Origin: Burkholderiales bacterium | GTDB taxonomy: Bacteria; Pseudomonadota; Gammaproteobacteria; Burkholderiales; Burkholderiaceae_C | Assembly: GCA_016219375.1 (NCBI GenBank) | Contig: JACRNC010000023.1 | Coordinates: 248,001-312,000 of the forward strand | Direction of reading: 5' to 3' | Length of the DNA stretch: 64,000 bases | Part shown: positions 55,097 to 64,000 of the stretch, one piece after another | How the letters are laid out: each line of letters starts with the position of its first letter | Numbering within the stretch: position 1 is the stretch's first letter | The notes under the pieces: generated by a model | What the model saw: the letters and a program-made list of their open reading frames with translations, nothing else | Database searches by the model: none | What the model was told of the DNA's origin: nothing | Position numbers and translations under genes: made by a program

Positions 55097-56199
55097 TGAA
55101 CGCCGCAACGCCATCCGCCGCCGGCCGCGCGCTGCCGGCGCGGGTCAGCCTGATCGTGCCCTGCCGCAACGAGGTGCAGGCCATCGCCGGCCTGTGCGAG
55201 GCCGCCCTGGCCCAGCAGCTGCCGCCCGGAGTCGAGCTGGAGGTGCTGGTCGCCGACGGCCGCAGCGACGACGGCACGCGGCCCTGGCTGCAGGCCTTCT
55301 GCGAGCGCGAGCCGCGCGTGCGCCTCATCGACAACCCGGCGCGCATCGTCTCCGCAGGCCTGAACCGCTGCATCGAGCAGGCGCGCGGCAGCTTCATCGT
55401 GCGCTGGGATGTGCACACCCGCTACGCGCCCGACTACGTGGCGCAGTGCATTGCCGCCTGGCAGCGCACCGGTGCGGACAACGTCGGCGGGCCGTGGTGC
55501 GCGCAGTGGCCGACGGGGGATGACGATGAGGCCCGCTGGTCCCGCGCCATCGCCGCCGCCTTCCAGAGCCGCTGGGTGGTGGGCGGTGCGCGCTCGCGCG
55601 ATGCCGCCTATGAAGGCGAGGTCGACACCGTCTACCTGGGCGCCTGGCCGCGCGAGACCTTCGCGCGTGTCGGCGGCTTCGACGAGCAGCTGGTGCGCAA
55701 CCAGGACGACGAGCACAACCTGCGCATCCGCCGCGCCGGCGGGCGCATCTGGCAGTCCGCCCGCATCCGCTCGCACTACCAGCCGCGGGGCAGCCTGCGC
55801 CGGCTCTTCGAGCAGCAGCGCCAGTACGGCTACTGGAAGCCCTTCGTGATGAAGAAGCACGGCCAGCCGGCCTCGCTGCGGCACCTGGTGCCGGGTGGCT
55901 TCGCCGCGGCACTCGTCGCCGGGCCGGTGGCCTCGGCCGCGCTGGGCCTGCTGGGTGCGTGGATGGCAGCGGGCACGATCGGTGCCGCGTGGCTGGCGAT
56001 GGTCGTGCTGTACCTGGGCTTCATCGCGGCCGTCTCGACGGCTGTGGCCGTGCAGCGGCGCGATGCCGGGCTGCTGGCCACGCTGCCGGCGGTGATCGCG
56101 GCCTATCACCTGGGCTACGGCCTGGGCTCGCTGCGCGGGGCCTGGGACGTGCTGCGCGGCCGGCAGCCGGATGCGGCCTTCGGGAGGCTCACGCGATGA
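55096..56199 (+). CDS. GT2-type glycosyltransferase with C-terminal membrane helices
   Basis: 367 residues. A GT-A domain (about 15-245) has SLIVPCRNEVQAIAGLCEAA, the DxD-type region VADGRSDDGT and RWDVHTRYAPDYV, and the acceptor motif GGFDEQLVRNQDDEHNLRI. Two or three C-terminal hydrophobic helices (about 275-330) anchor it. It resembles succinoglycan-type (ExoA-like) glycosyltransferases. It starts at the ATG overlapping the previous stop and its own stop overlaps the methyltransferase ATG. Confidence 0.87.
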   Translation: MNAATPSAAGRALPARVSLIVPCRNEVQAIAGLCEAALAQQLPPGVELEVLVADGRSDDGTRPWLQAFCEREPRVRLIDNPARIVSAGLNRCIEQARGSFIVRWDVHTRYAPDYVAQCIAAWQRTGADNVGGPWCAQWPTGDDDEARWSRAIAAAFQSRWVVGGARSRDAAYEGEVDTVYLGAWPRETFARVGGFDEQLVRNQDDEHNLRIRRAGGRIWQSARIRSHYQPRGSLRRLFEQQRQYGYWKPFVMKKHGQPASLRHLVPGGFAAALVAGPVASAALGLLGAWMAAGTIGAAWLAMVVLYLGFIAAVSTAVAVQRRDAGLLATLPAVIAAYHLGYGLGSLRGAWDVLRGRQPDAAFGRLTR

Positions 56200-56987
56200 T
56201 GGCAGGCCACCGCCCGCCGCAGGAAACCGCCCAGCACGGCGCTGCCCCTGCGCGCCCGCGTGCAGGGCGGGGCGATGCGCTGAGCGCGTCGGCAGAGGCC
56301 GCAGCGGTGGAGCGCCGCTATGCCCGCCGCGACACCGTCCGCGACGCGCAGCGCTACAGCCTCTTCGACCCCGCGGCGCTGGCCATCCACCAGGAGCGCC
56401 AGCGTGCGCTGATTCGCCTGCTCGCCCGCCAGGGCTGGCCGGACCTGCGCGGCGCGCGCATCCTGGAGGTCGGCTGCGGCAACGGCGGCAACCTGCTGGA
56501 CCTGCTGCGCCTGGGCGCCCAGGCCGAGCTGCTGACCGGCCTGGAGCTGCTGCCCGAGCGTGCTGCCGCCGCGCGCGCCCGGCTGCCCGCGGCTGCGCAG
56601 ATCATCGAAGGCGATGCCCTGGCCGCACCGATCGAGCCGGCCAGCCAGGACATCGTCCTGCAGGCGACCGTGTTCTCGTCCCTGCTGGATGACGCCTTCC
56701 AGCAGCGCCTGGCCGATGCGCTGTGGCGGTGGCTGGCGCCCGGCGGCGGCCTGCTCTGGTACGACTTCGTCTTCGACAATCCGGCCAACCGCGACGTGCG
56801 CGGCGTGCCGCTGTCCCGTGTGCGGCAGCTCTTCCCGCAGGGCCGCATCGTGGATGCCCGCCGCGTCACGCTGGCCCCGCCGCTGGCCCGCGCGGTCTGC
56901 CGCGTCTCGCCGCGCCTCTATCCCCTGCTCAACGCCCTGCCGCTGCTGCGCACCCACCGCCTGTTGTGGATCGCCCGTCCGCATTGA
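56196..56987 (+). CDS. Class I SAM-dependent methyltransferase
   Basis: 263 residues. After a disordered N-terminus (1-50) the SAM-binding motif I is [20 protein letters not shown], motif II includes [19 protein letters not shown] and a post-motif region is [17 protein letters not shown]. The segment [24 protein letters not shown] (residues about 155-175) fits a small-molecule or glycan methyltransferase. It may methylate a sugar in the glycan unit. The ATG at 56196 overlaps the GT2 stop (ATGA); a second ATG follows directly. Substrate unknown. Confidence 0.83.
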   Translation: MMAGHRPPQETAQHGAAPARPRAGRGDALSASAEAAAVERRYARRDTVRDAQRYSLFDPAALAIHQERQRALIRLLARQGWPDLRGARILEVGCGNGGNLLDLLRLGAQAELLTGLELLPERAAAARARLPAAAQIIEGDALAAPIEPASQDIVLQATVFSSLLDDAFQQRLADALWRWLAPGGGLLWYDFVFDNPANRDVRGVPLSRVRQLFPQGRIVDARRVTLAPPLARAVCRVSPRLYPLLNALPLLRTHRLLWIARPH

Positions 56988-56991
56988 AGCC

Positions 56992-58158
56992 ATGACTGAC
57001 CTGCCCTTCCTCCCCTTTGCGCTGCCCGAGATCGGCGAAGAAGAAATCGCCGAAGTGGTGGACACGCTGCGCTCCGGCTGGGTCACCACCGGCCCCAAGG
57101 CCCGGCGCTTCGAGGAGGCCTTCGTCCAGTTCATGGGTGACGCCTCCTTGCAGGCCGTGGCCGTCAACTCGGCCACCGCCGGCCTGCACCTGGCGCTGGA
57201 GGCCGTGGGCGTGGGCTCCGGCGACGAGGTGATCACCACCACGCACACCTTCACCGCCACGGCCGAGGTGGCCCGCTACCTGGGCGCGGACGTGAAGCTG
57301 GTGGACATCGACCCGGCCACGCTCAACATCGACGTGGGCCAGGTGGAGGCGGCGATCACCCCGCGCACCAAGGCCGTCCTGCCGGTGCACTACGCCGGCC
57401 TGGCGATGGACCTGCCGCGGCTGCTGGCCCTCACGCGGCCGCGCGGCATCAAGGTGATCGAGGACGCCGCCCATGCCCTGCCCACCACGCTGGGCGGCCG
57501 GCTGGTCGGCACGCTGGACAGCGACGCCACGGTCTTCAGCTTCTATGCCAACAAGACCATCACCACCGGCGAGGGCGGCATGCTGGTCACGCGCGATGCG
57601 GCCCTGGCCCAGCGTGCCCGCGTCATGCGCCTGCACGGCATCAACCGCGATGCCTTCGACCGCTTCACCGCCAAGGTGCCGAGCTGGTATTACGAGATCG
57701 TCGCCCCCGGCTTCAAGTACAACCTGACCGACATCGCTGCTGGCCTGGGCCTGCACCAGCTGGGCCGCGCCCAGGCCTTCCAGCGCAAGCGGGAGCGGCT
57801 GGCGCAGCTCTATGACGAGGCCTTTGCCGACCTGCCGCTGCTGCGCCCGCCGCGCCCCGCCGATGCAGCCGATCTGCATGCCTGGCATCTCTACGTGGTG
57901 CGCTTGACCGATGAGGCGCCCATCGCCCGCGATGCCCTGATCGAGCAACTGTTTGCCGCCGGCATCGGCTGCAGCGTGCACTACATCCCGCTGCATCTGC
58001 ACCCGTACTGGCGCGAGCGCTACGGCCTGTCGCCGGCGCAGTTCCCGCACAGCCAGCACGTCTACGAGCGCATGGTCAGCCTGCCGCTCTACACGCGCAT
58101 GACGGATGCCGACGCGCAGCGCGTGATCGACGCGGTGCGCCGCGCCCTGGGTCGCTGA
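56992..58158 (+). CDS. DegT/DnrJ/EryC1/StrS-family sugar aminotransferase
   Basis: PLP-dependent aminotransferase of 388 residues that makes amino sugars from 4-keto nucleotide sugars. It opens [20 protein letters not shown] and [21 protein letters not shown] contacts are [26 protein letters not shown] and the Schiff-base Lys in [15 protein letters not shown]. It ends with [17 protein letters not shown]. It is closest in pattern to PglE/PseC-like and perosamine-synthase-like enzymes. It pairs naturally with the CapD-type dehydratase two genes downstream. Confidence 0.92.
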   Translation: MTDLPFLPFALPEIGEEEIAEVVDTLRSGWVTTGPKARRFEEAFVQFMGDASLQAVAVNSATAGLHLALEAVGVGSGDEVITTTHTFTATAEVARYLGADVKLVDIDPATLNIDVGQVEAAITPRTKAVLPVHYAGLAMDLPRLLALTRPRGIKVIEDAAHALPTTLGGRLVGTLDSDATVFSFYANKTITTGEGGMLVTRDAALAQRARVMRLHGINRDAFDRFTAKVPSWYYEIVAPGFKYNLTDIAAGLGLHQLGRAQAFQRKRERLAQLYDEAFADLPLLRPPRPADAADLHAWHLYVVRLTDEAPIARDALIEQLFAAGIGCSVHYIPLHLHPYWRERYGLSPAQFPHSQHVYERMVSLPLYTRMTDADAQRVIDAVRRALGR

Positions 58159-58172
58159 AGCATCCAGGCGCC

Positions 58173-58856
58173 ATGCCGGCTGTGCCACCGTCCGCTCATC
58201 CGCATCAAGGCGAGCCGCCCGTCGCGCTGCGCGGCTGGTGGCTGCGCGGCGGCAAGCGGGCGTTCGACACGGTGGCCGCCGGCATCGGCCTGCTGGCCTT
58301 GGCGCCGCTGCTGCTGCTGATCGCGGCGTGGGTCAGGCTGGACTCGCCCGGCCCGGTGTTCTTCCGCCAGCAGCGGGTGGGGCAGGGCGGGCGGCCGTTT
58401 CGCATCCACAAGTTCCGCACCATGCGGCATGCGCCGCAGCAGGCCGGGGCGCAGATCACCGTGGGCGATGACGCCCGCATCACCCGCGCCGGCCGGCTGC
58501 TGCGCGCGGCCAAGCTCGACGAGCTGCCCCAGCTCATCGACGTGCTGCGCGGCGACATGAGCCTGGTGGGCCCGCGCCCGGAGGTGCCGCGCTACGTGGC
58601 CCTGTACCCGCCCGAGCTGCGCGCGCGGGTGCTGGCCGTGCGGCCGGGCATCACCGATCTGGCCTCCATCGTCTTCCGGGATGAATCCGCCCTGCTGGCC
58701 CGCGCCGACGACCCCGAGCAGGCCTACCGCCAGGTGATCCTGCCGCGCAAGCTGGAGCTGGCCGCGCGTTATGTCGAGCAGGCATCACTCCTCACCGACC
58801 TGCGCCTGATCCTGCGCACGCTGGCCGCCATCGCCGGCCGCGGCCCCGGCCGTTGA
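58173..58856 (+). CDS. Initiating sugar transferase (phosphoglycosyl transferase, PglC/WcaJ-like)
   Basis: Monotopic phosphoglycosyl transferase of 227 residues that attaches the first sugar-phosphate to undecaprenyl phosphate. One membrane-entering helix (about 31-54, AGIGLLALAPLLLLIAAWVR) is followed by SPGPVFFRQQRVG and HKFRTMR. The catalytic region is LDELPQLIDVLRGDMSLVGP and RPEVP. The short, one-helix form resembles PglC rather than the larger WbaP type. It lies 14 bases after the aminotransferase and 28 before the dehydratase. Confidence 0.92.
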   Translation: MPAVPPSAHPHQGEPPVALRGWWLRGGKRAFDTVAAGIGLLALAPLLLLIAAWVRLDSPGPVFFRQQRVGQGGRPFRIHKFRTMRHAPQQAGAQITVGDDARITRAGRLLRAAKLDELPQLIDVLRGDMSLVGPRPEVPRYVALYPPELRARVLAVRPGITDLASIVFRDESALLARADDPEQAYRQVILPRKLELAARYVEQASLLTDLRLILRTLAAIAGRGPGR

Positions 58857-58884
58857 GCGTACCGACCCCCTTGCCGCCGATCCG

Positions 58885-60777
58885 ATGATCTGGACCGCTT
58901 TCGACCGCACCCTGGACCGCCTGCGCCCCTGGCGTCAGGCCCTGGTGCTGCTTGCCGACCTGGCCCTCGTGGCCCTGAGCTGGAACTTCACCTACGTCTT
59001 CCGCCTGGGCTTCGAGCGCTGGCTGAGCGCGCGGCCGGATTACGACGGCTGGGTGCTGGTCGGCGTGCTGACCGTCTACGCCGCCGTGCTGACGCTGGCC
59101 CGCGTGCCGCGTGCGGCCTGGCGCTATGCCAGCTTTCCGGAGGTGCAGCGCCTGACCGGGGCCTGCGCGGCGGCGGGGCTGATCTGCGCCGTCGGCGTGC
59201 TGATGGCGCAGCTGTCTGCGGTGCCGCGCGCGGTGCTGGCCCTGCATCCGGTCATCACGCTGATGGTCCTGGCGCTGGCCCGCATCCTCGTGCGCATCGC
59301 CCACGAGCGGGCGCGGGCCCTGCGCACCGGCGGCGACGGCAGCGCCAAGCGCGCCCTGGTGCTCGGCGCGGGCGAGGCCGGCCGGCTGCTGATCGCCGGC
59401 ATCCAGCACCGCGGCTGGACGGTGCTGGGCCTGCTGGACGACGACCCGCGCAAGCAGGGCCTGCGCATGGCCGGCGTGCCCGTCTGGGGACCGCTGTCGC
59501 TGCTGGCCGATGCCCGCCGCCTGGCTGATGTCACGCATCTGATCCTGGCCATGCCCGGCGCCTCCGGGGCGGTGCGCCGCCGCGTGCTGGACCTGGCCGC
59601 TCAGACCGGGCTGCCGGTGCTGACCGTGCCCAGTGCCGACGAGCTGCGCGACGGCCGCTCGCGCATCGACCGCGTGCGCGACATCGAGCCCGAGGACGTG
59701 CTCGGCCGCGAGCCGGTGCAGCTCGATGAATCGGCGGTGGCGGGCCTGATCAGCGGCCGCACCGTGCTGGTGACCGGCGCCGGCGGCTCCATCGGCTCGG
59801 AGCTGTGCCGCCAGATCGCCCGCTTCGGCCCGGCGCGGCTGGTGCTGCTGGAGCTGAGCGAATACGCGCTCTATGCCATCGAGCAGGAGCTGTCCGAGCG
59901 CTACCCGCACCTGCCGCTGGAGCGGCTGATCGGCGACGTGAAGGATCTGCCCTTTCTGCGCACTTGTTTTGCCCGCCACCGGCCGCATCTCGTCTTTCAT
60001 GCCGCGGCCTACAAGCACGTGCCGCTGATGGAGGGCGACAACGCCTGGCTGGCCCTGCGCAACAACGCCCTGGGCACCCACCATGCCGCGCTGGCCGCGG
60101 CGGAGGCGGGCGTCGAGCGCTTCGTGCTGATCTCCACCGACAAGGCGGTCAACCCCACCAACGTCATGGGGGCCAGCAAGCGCGCGGCCGAGATGGTGGT
60201 GTCGCACTTGGCGGCCACGCGGCCGGGCACCCGCTTCATCGCGGTGCGTTTCGGCAACGTGCTGGGCTCGTCGGGCAGCGTCATCCCCAAGTTCAAGGAC
60301 CAGATCGCCCGCGGCGGCCCGATCACCGTCACCCACCCCGAGATCACCCGCTACTTCATGACCATCCCGGAGGCGTCGCAACTGGTGCTGCAGGCCTCGG
60401 CCCTGGCCGAAAGCGGGCAGGTCTTCGTGCTCGACATGGGCGAGCCCATCCGCATCGCCGATCTGGCGCGCGAGCTGATCCGCCTGTCCGGCCACACCGA
60501 GGCCGAGATCCCCATCGTCTTCACCGGCCTGCGCCCGGGCGAGAAGCTCTACGAGGAGCTGCTGGCCGATGCTGACACCACGCTGCCGACCTCGCATCCG
60601 CGGCTGCGCATCGCCGCGCTGCGCGGGGCGGTCGGCGGCGACTGGGTACGGCGCATGCTGGAGGCGGCCGACGCGCTGCAGGCCAGCCCGCCCGACCGTG
60701 TGCGCCAGGCGCTACACGAACTCGTGCCGGAATACGCACCGGCGCCGCCCGCAGCCGCCCCGGTGTCTGCAACTTGA
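58885..60777 (+). CDS. Membrane-bound nucleotide-sugar 4,6-dehydratase (CapD/PglF-like)
   Basis: 630 residues. Four N-terminal membrane helices (about 17-135) precede a Rossmann domain (RALVLGAGEAGRLLIAG) and a second, catalytic SDR domain beginning VLVTGAGGSIGSELCRQIAR. The catalytic region is VLISTDKAVNPTNVMGASKR. It should convert UDP-GlcNAc (or similar) to the 4-keto-6-deoxy sugar used by the DegT enzyme. The architecture matches PglF, WbpM and CapD proteins. Last gene of the glycan cluster. Confidence 0.93.
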   Translation: MIWTAFDRTLDRLRPWRQALVLLADLALVALSWNFTYVFRLGFERWLSARPDYDGWVLVGVLTVYAAVLTLARVPRAAWRYASFPEVQRLTGACAAAGLICAVGVLMAQLSAVPRAVLALHPVITLMVLALARILVRIAHERARALRTGGDGSAKRALVLGAGEAGRLLIAGIQHRGWTVLGLLDDDPRKQGLRMAGVPVWGPLSLLADARRLADVTHLILAMPGASGAVRRRVLDLAAQTGLPVLTVPSADELRDGRSRIDRVRDIEPEDVLGREPVQLDESAVAGLISGRTVLVTGAGGSIGSELCRQIARFGPARLVLLELSEYALYAIEQELSERYPHLPLERLIGDVKDLPFLRTCFARHRPHLVFHAAAYKHVPLMEGDNAWLALRNNALGTHHAALAAAEAGVERFVLISTDKAVNPTNVMGASKRAAEMVVSHLAATRPGTRFIAVRFGNVLGSSGSVIPKFKDQIARGGPITVTHPEITRYFMTIPEASQLVLQASALAESGQVFVLDMGEPIRIADLARELIRLSGHTEAEIPIVFTGLRPGEKLYEELLADADTTLPTSHPRLRIAALRGAVGGDWVRRMLEAADALQASPPDRVRQALHELVPEYAPAPPAAAPVSAT

Positions 60778-60967
60778 ACGGGGAATCGAGCTCACATGCA
60801 AGGACTGGGTTGACACCCGACACCTATACTGGCAGGCACTTGGCGGGCGTGTGCGACCCCAGGTGCCGGCCGGCCGCCGCAGGCGGCTGTCCCGCGATGC
60901 GCGTCGAGCGCCGCGCACACGCTCCACACGAGGACACGAGGCGCCCCGCGCCCGAGGCAGAAGGCAG

Positions 60968-62413
60968 ATGACTGGCAAATTGAAGATCGCGAGCTGGGTC
61001 GCCGTGGGCGCCCTGGCGGGTGCCCTGACCACCATGCAGTTCCAGGCGACGGCACGCAACAACGTGCTGGCGCCGCTGCCGCTGGAGGAGCTGCAGCAGC
61101 TGGCAGCCGTCTTCAGCCTCATCAAGTCGGACTACGTCGAGCCGGTCGACGAGAAGAAGCTCATCAGCGACGCCATCTCCGGCATGGTGTCCGGGCTGGA
61201 TCCGCATTCGACCTATTTCGACAAGACCACCTTCAAGGAATTCCGCGAAGGCACCACCGGCAAGTTCGTCGGCGTCGGCATCGAGATCGGCATGGAGGAC
61301 GGCCTGGTCAAGATCGTCTCCCCCATCGAAGGCTCGCCCGCCTTCCGCGCCGGCCTCAAGAGCGGCGACCTGATCACCAAGATCGACGACACCTTCGTCA
61401 AGGGCCTCACCATGGACCAGGCGGTCAAGCGCATGCGCGGCCAGCCCAGCACCAAGGTGGTCCTGACCATCTTCCGCAAGGCCGAGAACCGCAGCTTCCC
61501 GGTGACCATCGTGCGCGAGGAAATCCGCGTGCAGAGCGTGCGCACCAAGATGATCGAGCCGGGCTATGCCTGGGTGCGCGTGTCGCAGTTCCAGGACCGC
61601 ACCGTCGAGGACTTCGCCACCAAGGTGGCCGCGCTCTACAAGGAAGACCCCAACATCAAGGGCTTCATCCTGGACCTGCGCAACGACCCGGGCGGCCTGC
61701 TGGAAGGCGCCATCGCCATCGCGTCGGCCTTCCTGCCGCGCGATGCCGTCGTGGTCAGCACCAACGGCCAGCTGCCGGAGTCCAAGGCGGTCTACAAGGC
61801 TCGCCCGGATGACTACCTGCGCCGCGGTGGCAACGACCCGCTGGCCCGCCTGCCGGCCGCGCTCAAGACCGTGCCGATGATCGTGCTGGTCAACGAGGGC
61901 TCGGCCTCGGCCAGCGAGATCGTCGCCGGCGCGCTCAAGGACCACAAGCGCGCCACCATCATGGGCGCGCAGACCTTCGGCAAGGGCTCGGTGCAGACGG
62001 TGCGCCCGCTCACCCCCGAGACCGCACTGAAGATCACCACCGCGCGCTACTACACCCCCAGCGGCGCGTCCATCCAGGCCAAGGGGATCGTTCCCGACGT
62101 GATGCTGGACGAGACGGCCGAGGGCAATGTCTTCGCCGCGCTGCGCGTGCGCGAGGCCGACCTCGAGAAGCACATCACCAGCGGCCAGGGCCCCGAACAG
62201 AAGGACGCCGCGCGCGAGAAGGCCCGCGAGGAAGCCATCCGCAAGCTGGAGGAGGCCAACGCCAAGAGCGCCGAGCCGCCCAAGCCGCTGCCCGAGTTCG
62301 GCAGCGCCGAGGACTTCCAGCTGGCCCAGGCGCTCAACCGCTTGAAGGGCAAGCCGGTGATGGTCAGCAAGACCATGACCGAGCGCAAGCCCGAGGACAA
62401 CAACACCAACTGA
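60968..62413 (+). CDS. ctpA: S41 family C-terminal processing peptidase
   Basis: Periplasmic serine protease of 481 residues. An N-terminal signal/anchor (about 5-25, IASWVAVGALAGALTTMQF) is followed by a PDZ domain (about 95-180, GVGIEIGMEDGLVKIVSPIE). The protease core has the catalytic Ser in VNEGSASASEIVAGAL and the Lys in FGKGSVQTVRPL. The C-terminus (400-481) is charged and helical. It trims or degrades periplasmic and envelope proteins. The ATG at 60968 follows aggcag. It is followed by the MoeB-like gene, the usual order in Burkholderiales, though gpmA, commonly next to it, is far away here. Confidence 0.93.
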   Translation: MTGKLKIASWVAVGALAGALTTMQFQATARNNVLAPLPLEELQQLAAVFSLIKSDYVEPVDEKKLISDAISGMVSGLDPHSTYFDKTTFKEFREGTTGKFVGVGIEIGMEDGLVKIVSPIEGSPAFRAGLKSGDLITKIDDTFVKGLTMDQAVKRMRGQPSTKVVLTIFRKAENRSFPVTIVREEIRVQSVRTKMIEPGYAWVRVSQFQDRTVEDFATKVAALYKEDPNIKGFILDLRNDPGGLLEGAIAIASAFLPRDAVVVSTNGQLPESKAVYKARPDDYLRRGGNDPLARLPAALKTVPMIVLVNEGSASASEIVAGALKDHKRATIMGAQTFGKGSVQTVRPLTPETALKITTARYYTPSGASIQAKGIVPDVMLDETAEGNVFAALRVREADLEKHITSGQGPEQKDAAREKAREEAIRKLEEANAKSAEPPKPLPEFGSAEDFQLAQALNRLKGKPVMVSKTMTERKPEDNNTN

Positions 62414-62441
62414 CGCACCGACCGACCGTCGTGCGCCCCGA

Positions 62442-62468
62442 ACAAGGCCCGCCCCGCGCGGGCCTTGT
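62442..62468 (+). terminator. Hairpin between ctpA and the MoeB-like gene
   Basis: Eleven-base perfect arms acaaggcccgc (62442-62452) and complement (62458-62468) with a five-base loop. No T run follows, so termination may be partial. Confidence 0.45.
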
Positions 62469-62493
62469 GCCTTGGGACCCGACCGTCCGCCTG

Positions 62494-63285
62494 ATGAACG
62501 ACGCCCAGCTCCTGCGCTACAGCCGCCACATCCTGCTCGACGAGTGGGGCGTGGAGGCGCAGCAGCGCGTGGCCGCCTCGCATGCGCTGGTGATTGGCGC
62601 GGGCGGGCTGGGCTCGCCGGCGCTGCTCTACCTGTCCGCAGCCGGCGTGGGCCGCATCACCGTGGTGGACCACGACGAGGTCGACCTGACCAACCTGCAG
62701 CGCCAGATCGCCCACACCACCGCGCGCATCGGCAGCCCAAAGGTGGCGTCCGCCGCGCAGGCCATGCAGGCGCTCAACCCCGAGCCCGACGTGCGCGCCG
62801 TCGCCCAGCGCGCCGACGAGGCGCTGCTGCAGCGCCTGGTGCCCGAGGCCGGCGTGGTGCTGGACTGCACCGACCGCTTCGCCACCCGCCACCTGGTCAA
62901 CCGCGCCTGCGTGCAGGCCGGCCGGCCGCTGGTCTTCGCCGCCGCGGTGCGCTGGGATGCGCAGCTGTCGGTGTTCGATCCGCGCGCCGAGGATTCGCCC
63001 TGCTATGCCTGCATCTTCCCGCCCGACGACGCGGTGGAGGACGTGCCCTGCGCGACGATGGGCGTGTTCGCGCCGCTGACCGGCATCGTCGGCAGCCTGC
63101 AGGCGGCCGAGGCGCTCAAGCTGCTGGCGGCCGATCCCCGCCTGGCCCCGGGGCTGAGGGGGCGGCTGCTGATGATCGAGGCACGCAACATGCGCTTCAC
63201 CGAGTTCCGCTTGGCCCGGCGCGCAGCTTGCCCCGTCTGCGGCGGGGAGGCGCGCTGCCAGAGCGGCGCGTCCCGCGCGCGCTGA
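62494..63285 (+). CDS. ThiF/MoeB/HesA-family adenylyltransferase
   Basis: E1-like enzyme of 263 residues that adenylates the C-terminus of a small sulfur-carrier protein such as MoaD or ThiS. N-terminal LLRYSRHILLDEWGVEAQQR and the nucleotide motif VIGAGGLGSPALLYLSAAGV are diagnostic. DNLQRQ-like segment VDLTNLQRQIAHTTARIG follows. Zinc ligands are CYAC and CPVC. No rhodanese domain is fused. Whether it serves molybdopterin (MoeB) or thiamine (ThiF) synthesis is open, so no symbol is given. The ATG at 62494 starts MNDAQLLRYSRH. Confidence 0.9.
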   Translation: MNDAQLLRYSRHILLDEWGVEAQQRVAASHALVIGAGGLGSPALLYLSAAGVGRITVVDHDEVDLTNLQRQIAHTTARIGSPKVASAAQAMQALNPEPDVRAVAQRADEALLQRLVPEAGVVLDCTDRFATRHLVNRACVQAGRPLVFAAAVRWDAQLSVFDPRAEDSPCYACIFPPDDAVEDVPCATMGVFAPLTGIVGSLQAAEALKLLAADPRLAPGLRGRLLMIEARNMRFTEFRLARRAACPVCGGEARCQSGASRAR

Positions 63286-63325
63286 GGCTGCGCACACACG
63301 CACACGACAAGACAAGAGAGGCTCC

Positions 63326-64000
63326 ATGCAAGACCGCCCCGCGCCGCTGACCGCGCGCAACTTCCAGTCCGCCGAGCAGGAGACCGAGAACCTGGTCGTG
63401 CCGTCGCGCTACAGCGGCCCGGAGAGCAGCTATCAGCTGGCTTTTGCCGACACCGACTTCCTGCTGCACGAGGAGCTGCGGCCCATCCGCATGCAGCTGG
63501 AGCTGCTCAAGCCCGAGCTGGTGCAGCGCGAGCAGGGCATCGAGTCCACCATCGTGATCTTCGGCAGCGCCCGCATCCCCGCGCCCGAGGCGGCGCAGGC
63601 CGTGCTGGTGGTGGCCCAGGCCAGCGGCGACCAGCAGGCCATCAAGGCCGCGCGCATGCAGGTGGAGATGTCGCGCTTCTATGACGAGGCCCGGCGCTTC
63701 GCGGCCCTGGTCACCAAGGCATCCGAGCGGCTGGATTCGCCCATCTACGTCGTCACCGGCGGCGGCCCCGGCATCATGGAGGCCGGCAACCGCGGCGCCT
63801 TCGAGATCGGCGGCAAGAGCATCGGGCTCAACATCCTGCTGCCCCACGAGCAGGAGCCCAACCCCTACATCACGCCGGAGCTGTGCTTCCAGTTCCACTA
63901 CTTCGGCCTGCGCAAGATGCACTTCTTGATGCGCTCGGTGGCGCTGGCCTGCTTCCCGGGCGGCTTCGGCACGCTCGACGAGCTGTTCGAGACGCTCACG
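63326..64000 (+). CDS. LOG-family / TIGR00730 Rossmann-fold protein (partial, runs off window)
   Basis: Incomplete at the right edge; 225 codons visible. The LOG-type Rossmann fold shows STIVIFGSARIPAPEAAQ, VVTGGGPGIMEAGNRGA and the signature PGGFGTLDELFETLT. LOG-family proteins hydrolyse cytokinin-like or nucleotide 5'-monophosphates; bacterial versions are often mislabelled lysine decarboxylase. The long N-terminal region before the fold (residues 1-75) is typical of the larger bacterial subfamily. The ATG at 63326 follows agagaggctcc. Confidence 0.88.
   Translation, partial: MQDRPAPLTARNFQSAEQETENLVVPSRYSGPESSYQLAFADTDFLLHEELRPIRMQLELLKPELVQREQGIESTIVIFGSARIPAPEAAQAVLVVAQASGDQQAIKAARMQVEMSRFYDEARRFAALVTKASERLDSPIYVVTGGGPGIMEAGNRGAFEIGGKSIGLNILLPHEQEPNPYITPELCFQFHYFGLRKMHFLMRSVALACFPGGFGTLDELFETLT

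Noticed and set aside
60810-60830. TTGACA (60810-60815) and TATACT (60825-60830) before ctpA, resembling a perfect sigma-70 promoter
   Set aside because: The spacer is only nine bases, far from the 16-18 required, so the two boxes cannot work together. The tatact alone may still be a -10.

Overview
The window is about 64 kb of very GC-rich chromosomal DNA, densely packed with genes on both strands. Gene content and local order point to a betaproteobacterium of the order Burkholderiales, probably the Rubrivivax/Leptothrix/Ideonella/Roseateles side. The signs are the runs aspS-nudB-endonuclease-clsB, gpmA/rhodanese-grxC-secB-gpsA-trmL and aroQ-accB-accC-prmA-DUF3426-PfkB kinase, plus three PEP-CTERM proteins. 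Most of the window is conserved housekeeping DNA. No rRNA, tRNA, CRISPR array, phage or recognisable transposase gene was seen.

Layout. 1-5 kb: aspS, nudB, an endonuclease-family protein and cardiolipin synthase clsB. 5.3-7.3 kb: OmpW and an exported cysteine-rich endonuclease-like protein. 7.3-11.5 kb: gpmA facing away from rhodanese-grxC-secB-gpsA, then trmL. 11.5-20 kb: a fatty-acid desaturase, an RsmB-like methyltransferase, purN, trpS, a DUF3717/DUF1289 protein, glnS and thiD. 20-27.5 kb: a PEP-CTERM protein, a CcdA-thioredoxin fusion with a DUF2147 protein, a two-component system and dctA. 27.6-33.5 kb: a Fur-family regulator with a di-haem cytochrome c peroxidase, a small unknown gene, purT and an AsmA-family protein. 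33.7-36 kb: ureE-ureF-ureG without urease structural genes. 36-41.4 kb: a PEP-CTERM protein, an OmpW-like barrel, a PfkB kinase, a DUF3426 protein and a third PEP-CTERM protein. 41.6-48.7 kb (minus strand): a molybdopterin oxidoreductase, a conserved unknown, a TlpA-like thioredoxin, aroQ, accB, accC and prmA. 48.7-51.9 kb: lysS and an acetyltransferase, flanked by two inverted-repeat elements. 51.9-60.8 kb: an eight-gene glycan-assembly cluster. 61-64 kb: the S41 protease CtpA, a MoeB/ThiF-like protein and a LOG-family protein cut by the window end.

How the genes work together. The 52-61 kb cluster holds a flippase, a hexapeptide acyltransferase, two glycosyltransferases, a methyltransferase, a DegT aminotransferase, a phosphoglycosyl transferase and a CapD-type dehydratase. 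Together these could make a UDP-diamino sugar, place it on undecaprenyl phosphate, extend it and flip it. No Wzy polymerase or O-antigen ligase is present, so the set resembles a protein-glycosylation (pgl) locus as much as a capsule locus. accB/accC start fatty-acid synthesis. ureEFG mature a nickel urease encoded elsewhere.

The most unusual sequence-level observations are: a short in-frame copy of the accC 5' end just upstream of accC, differing almost only at synonymous sites; a 229-bp intergenic element with three nested perfect inverted repeats; and a second intergenic element of about 250 bp bounded by imperfect 38-39-bp inverted repeats.
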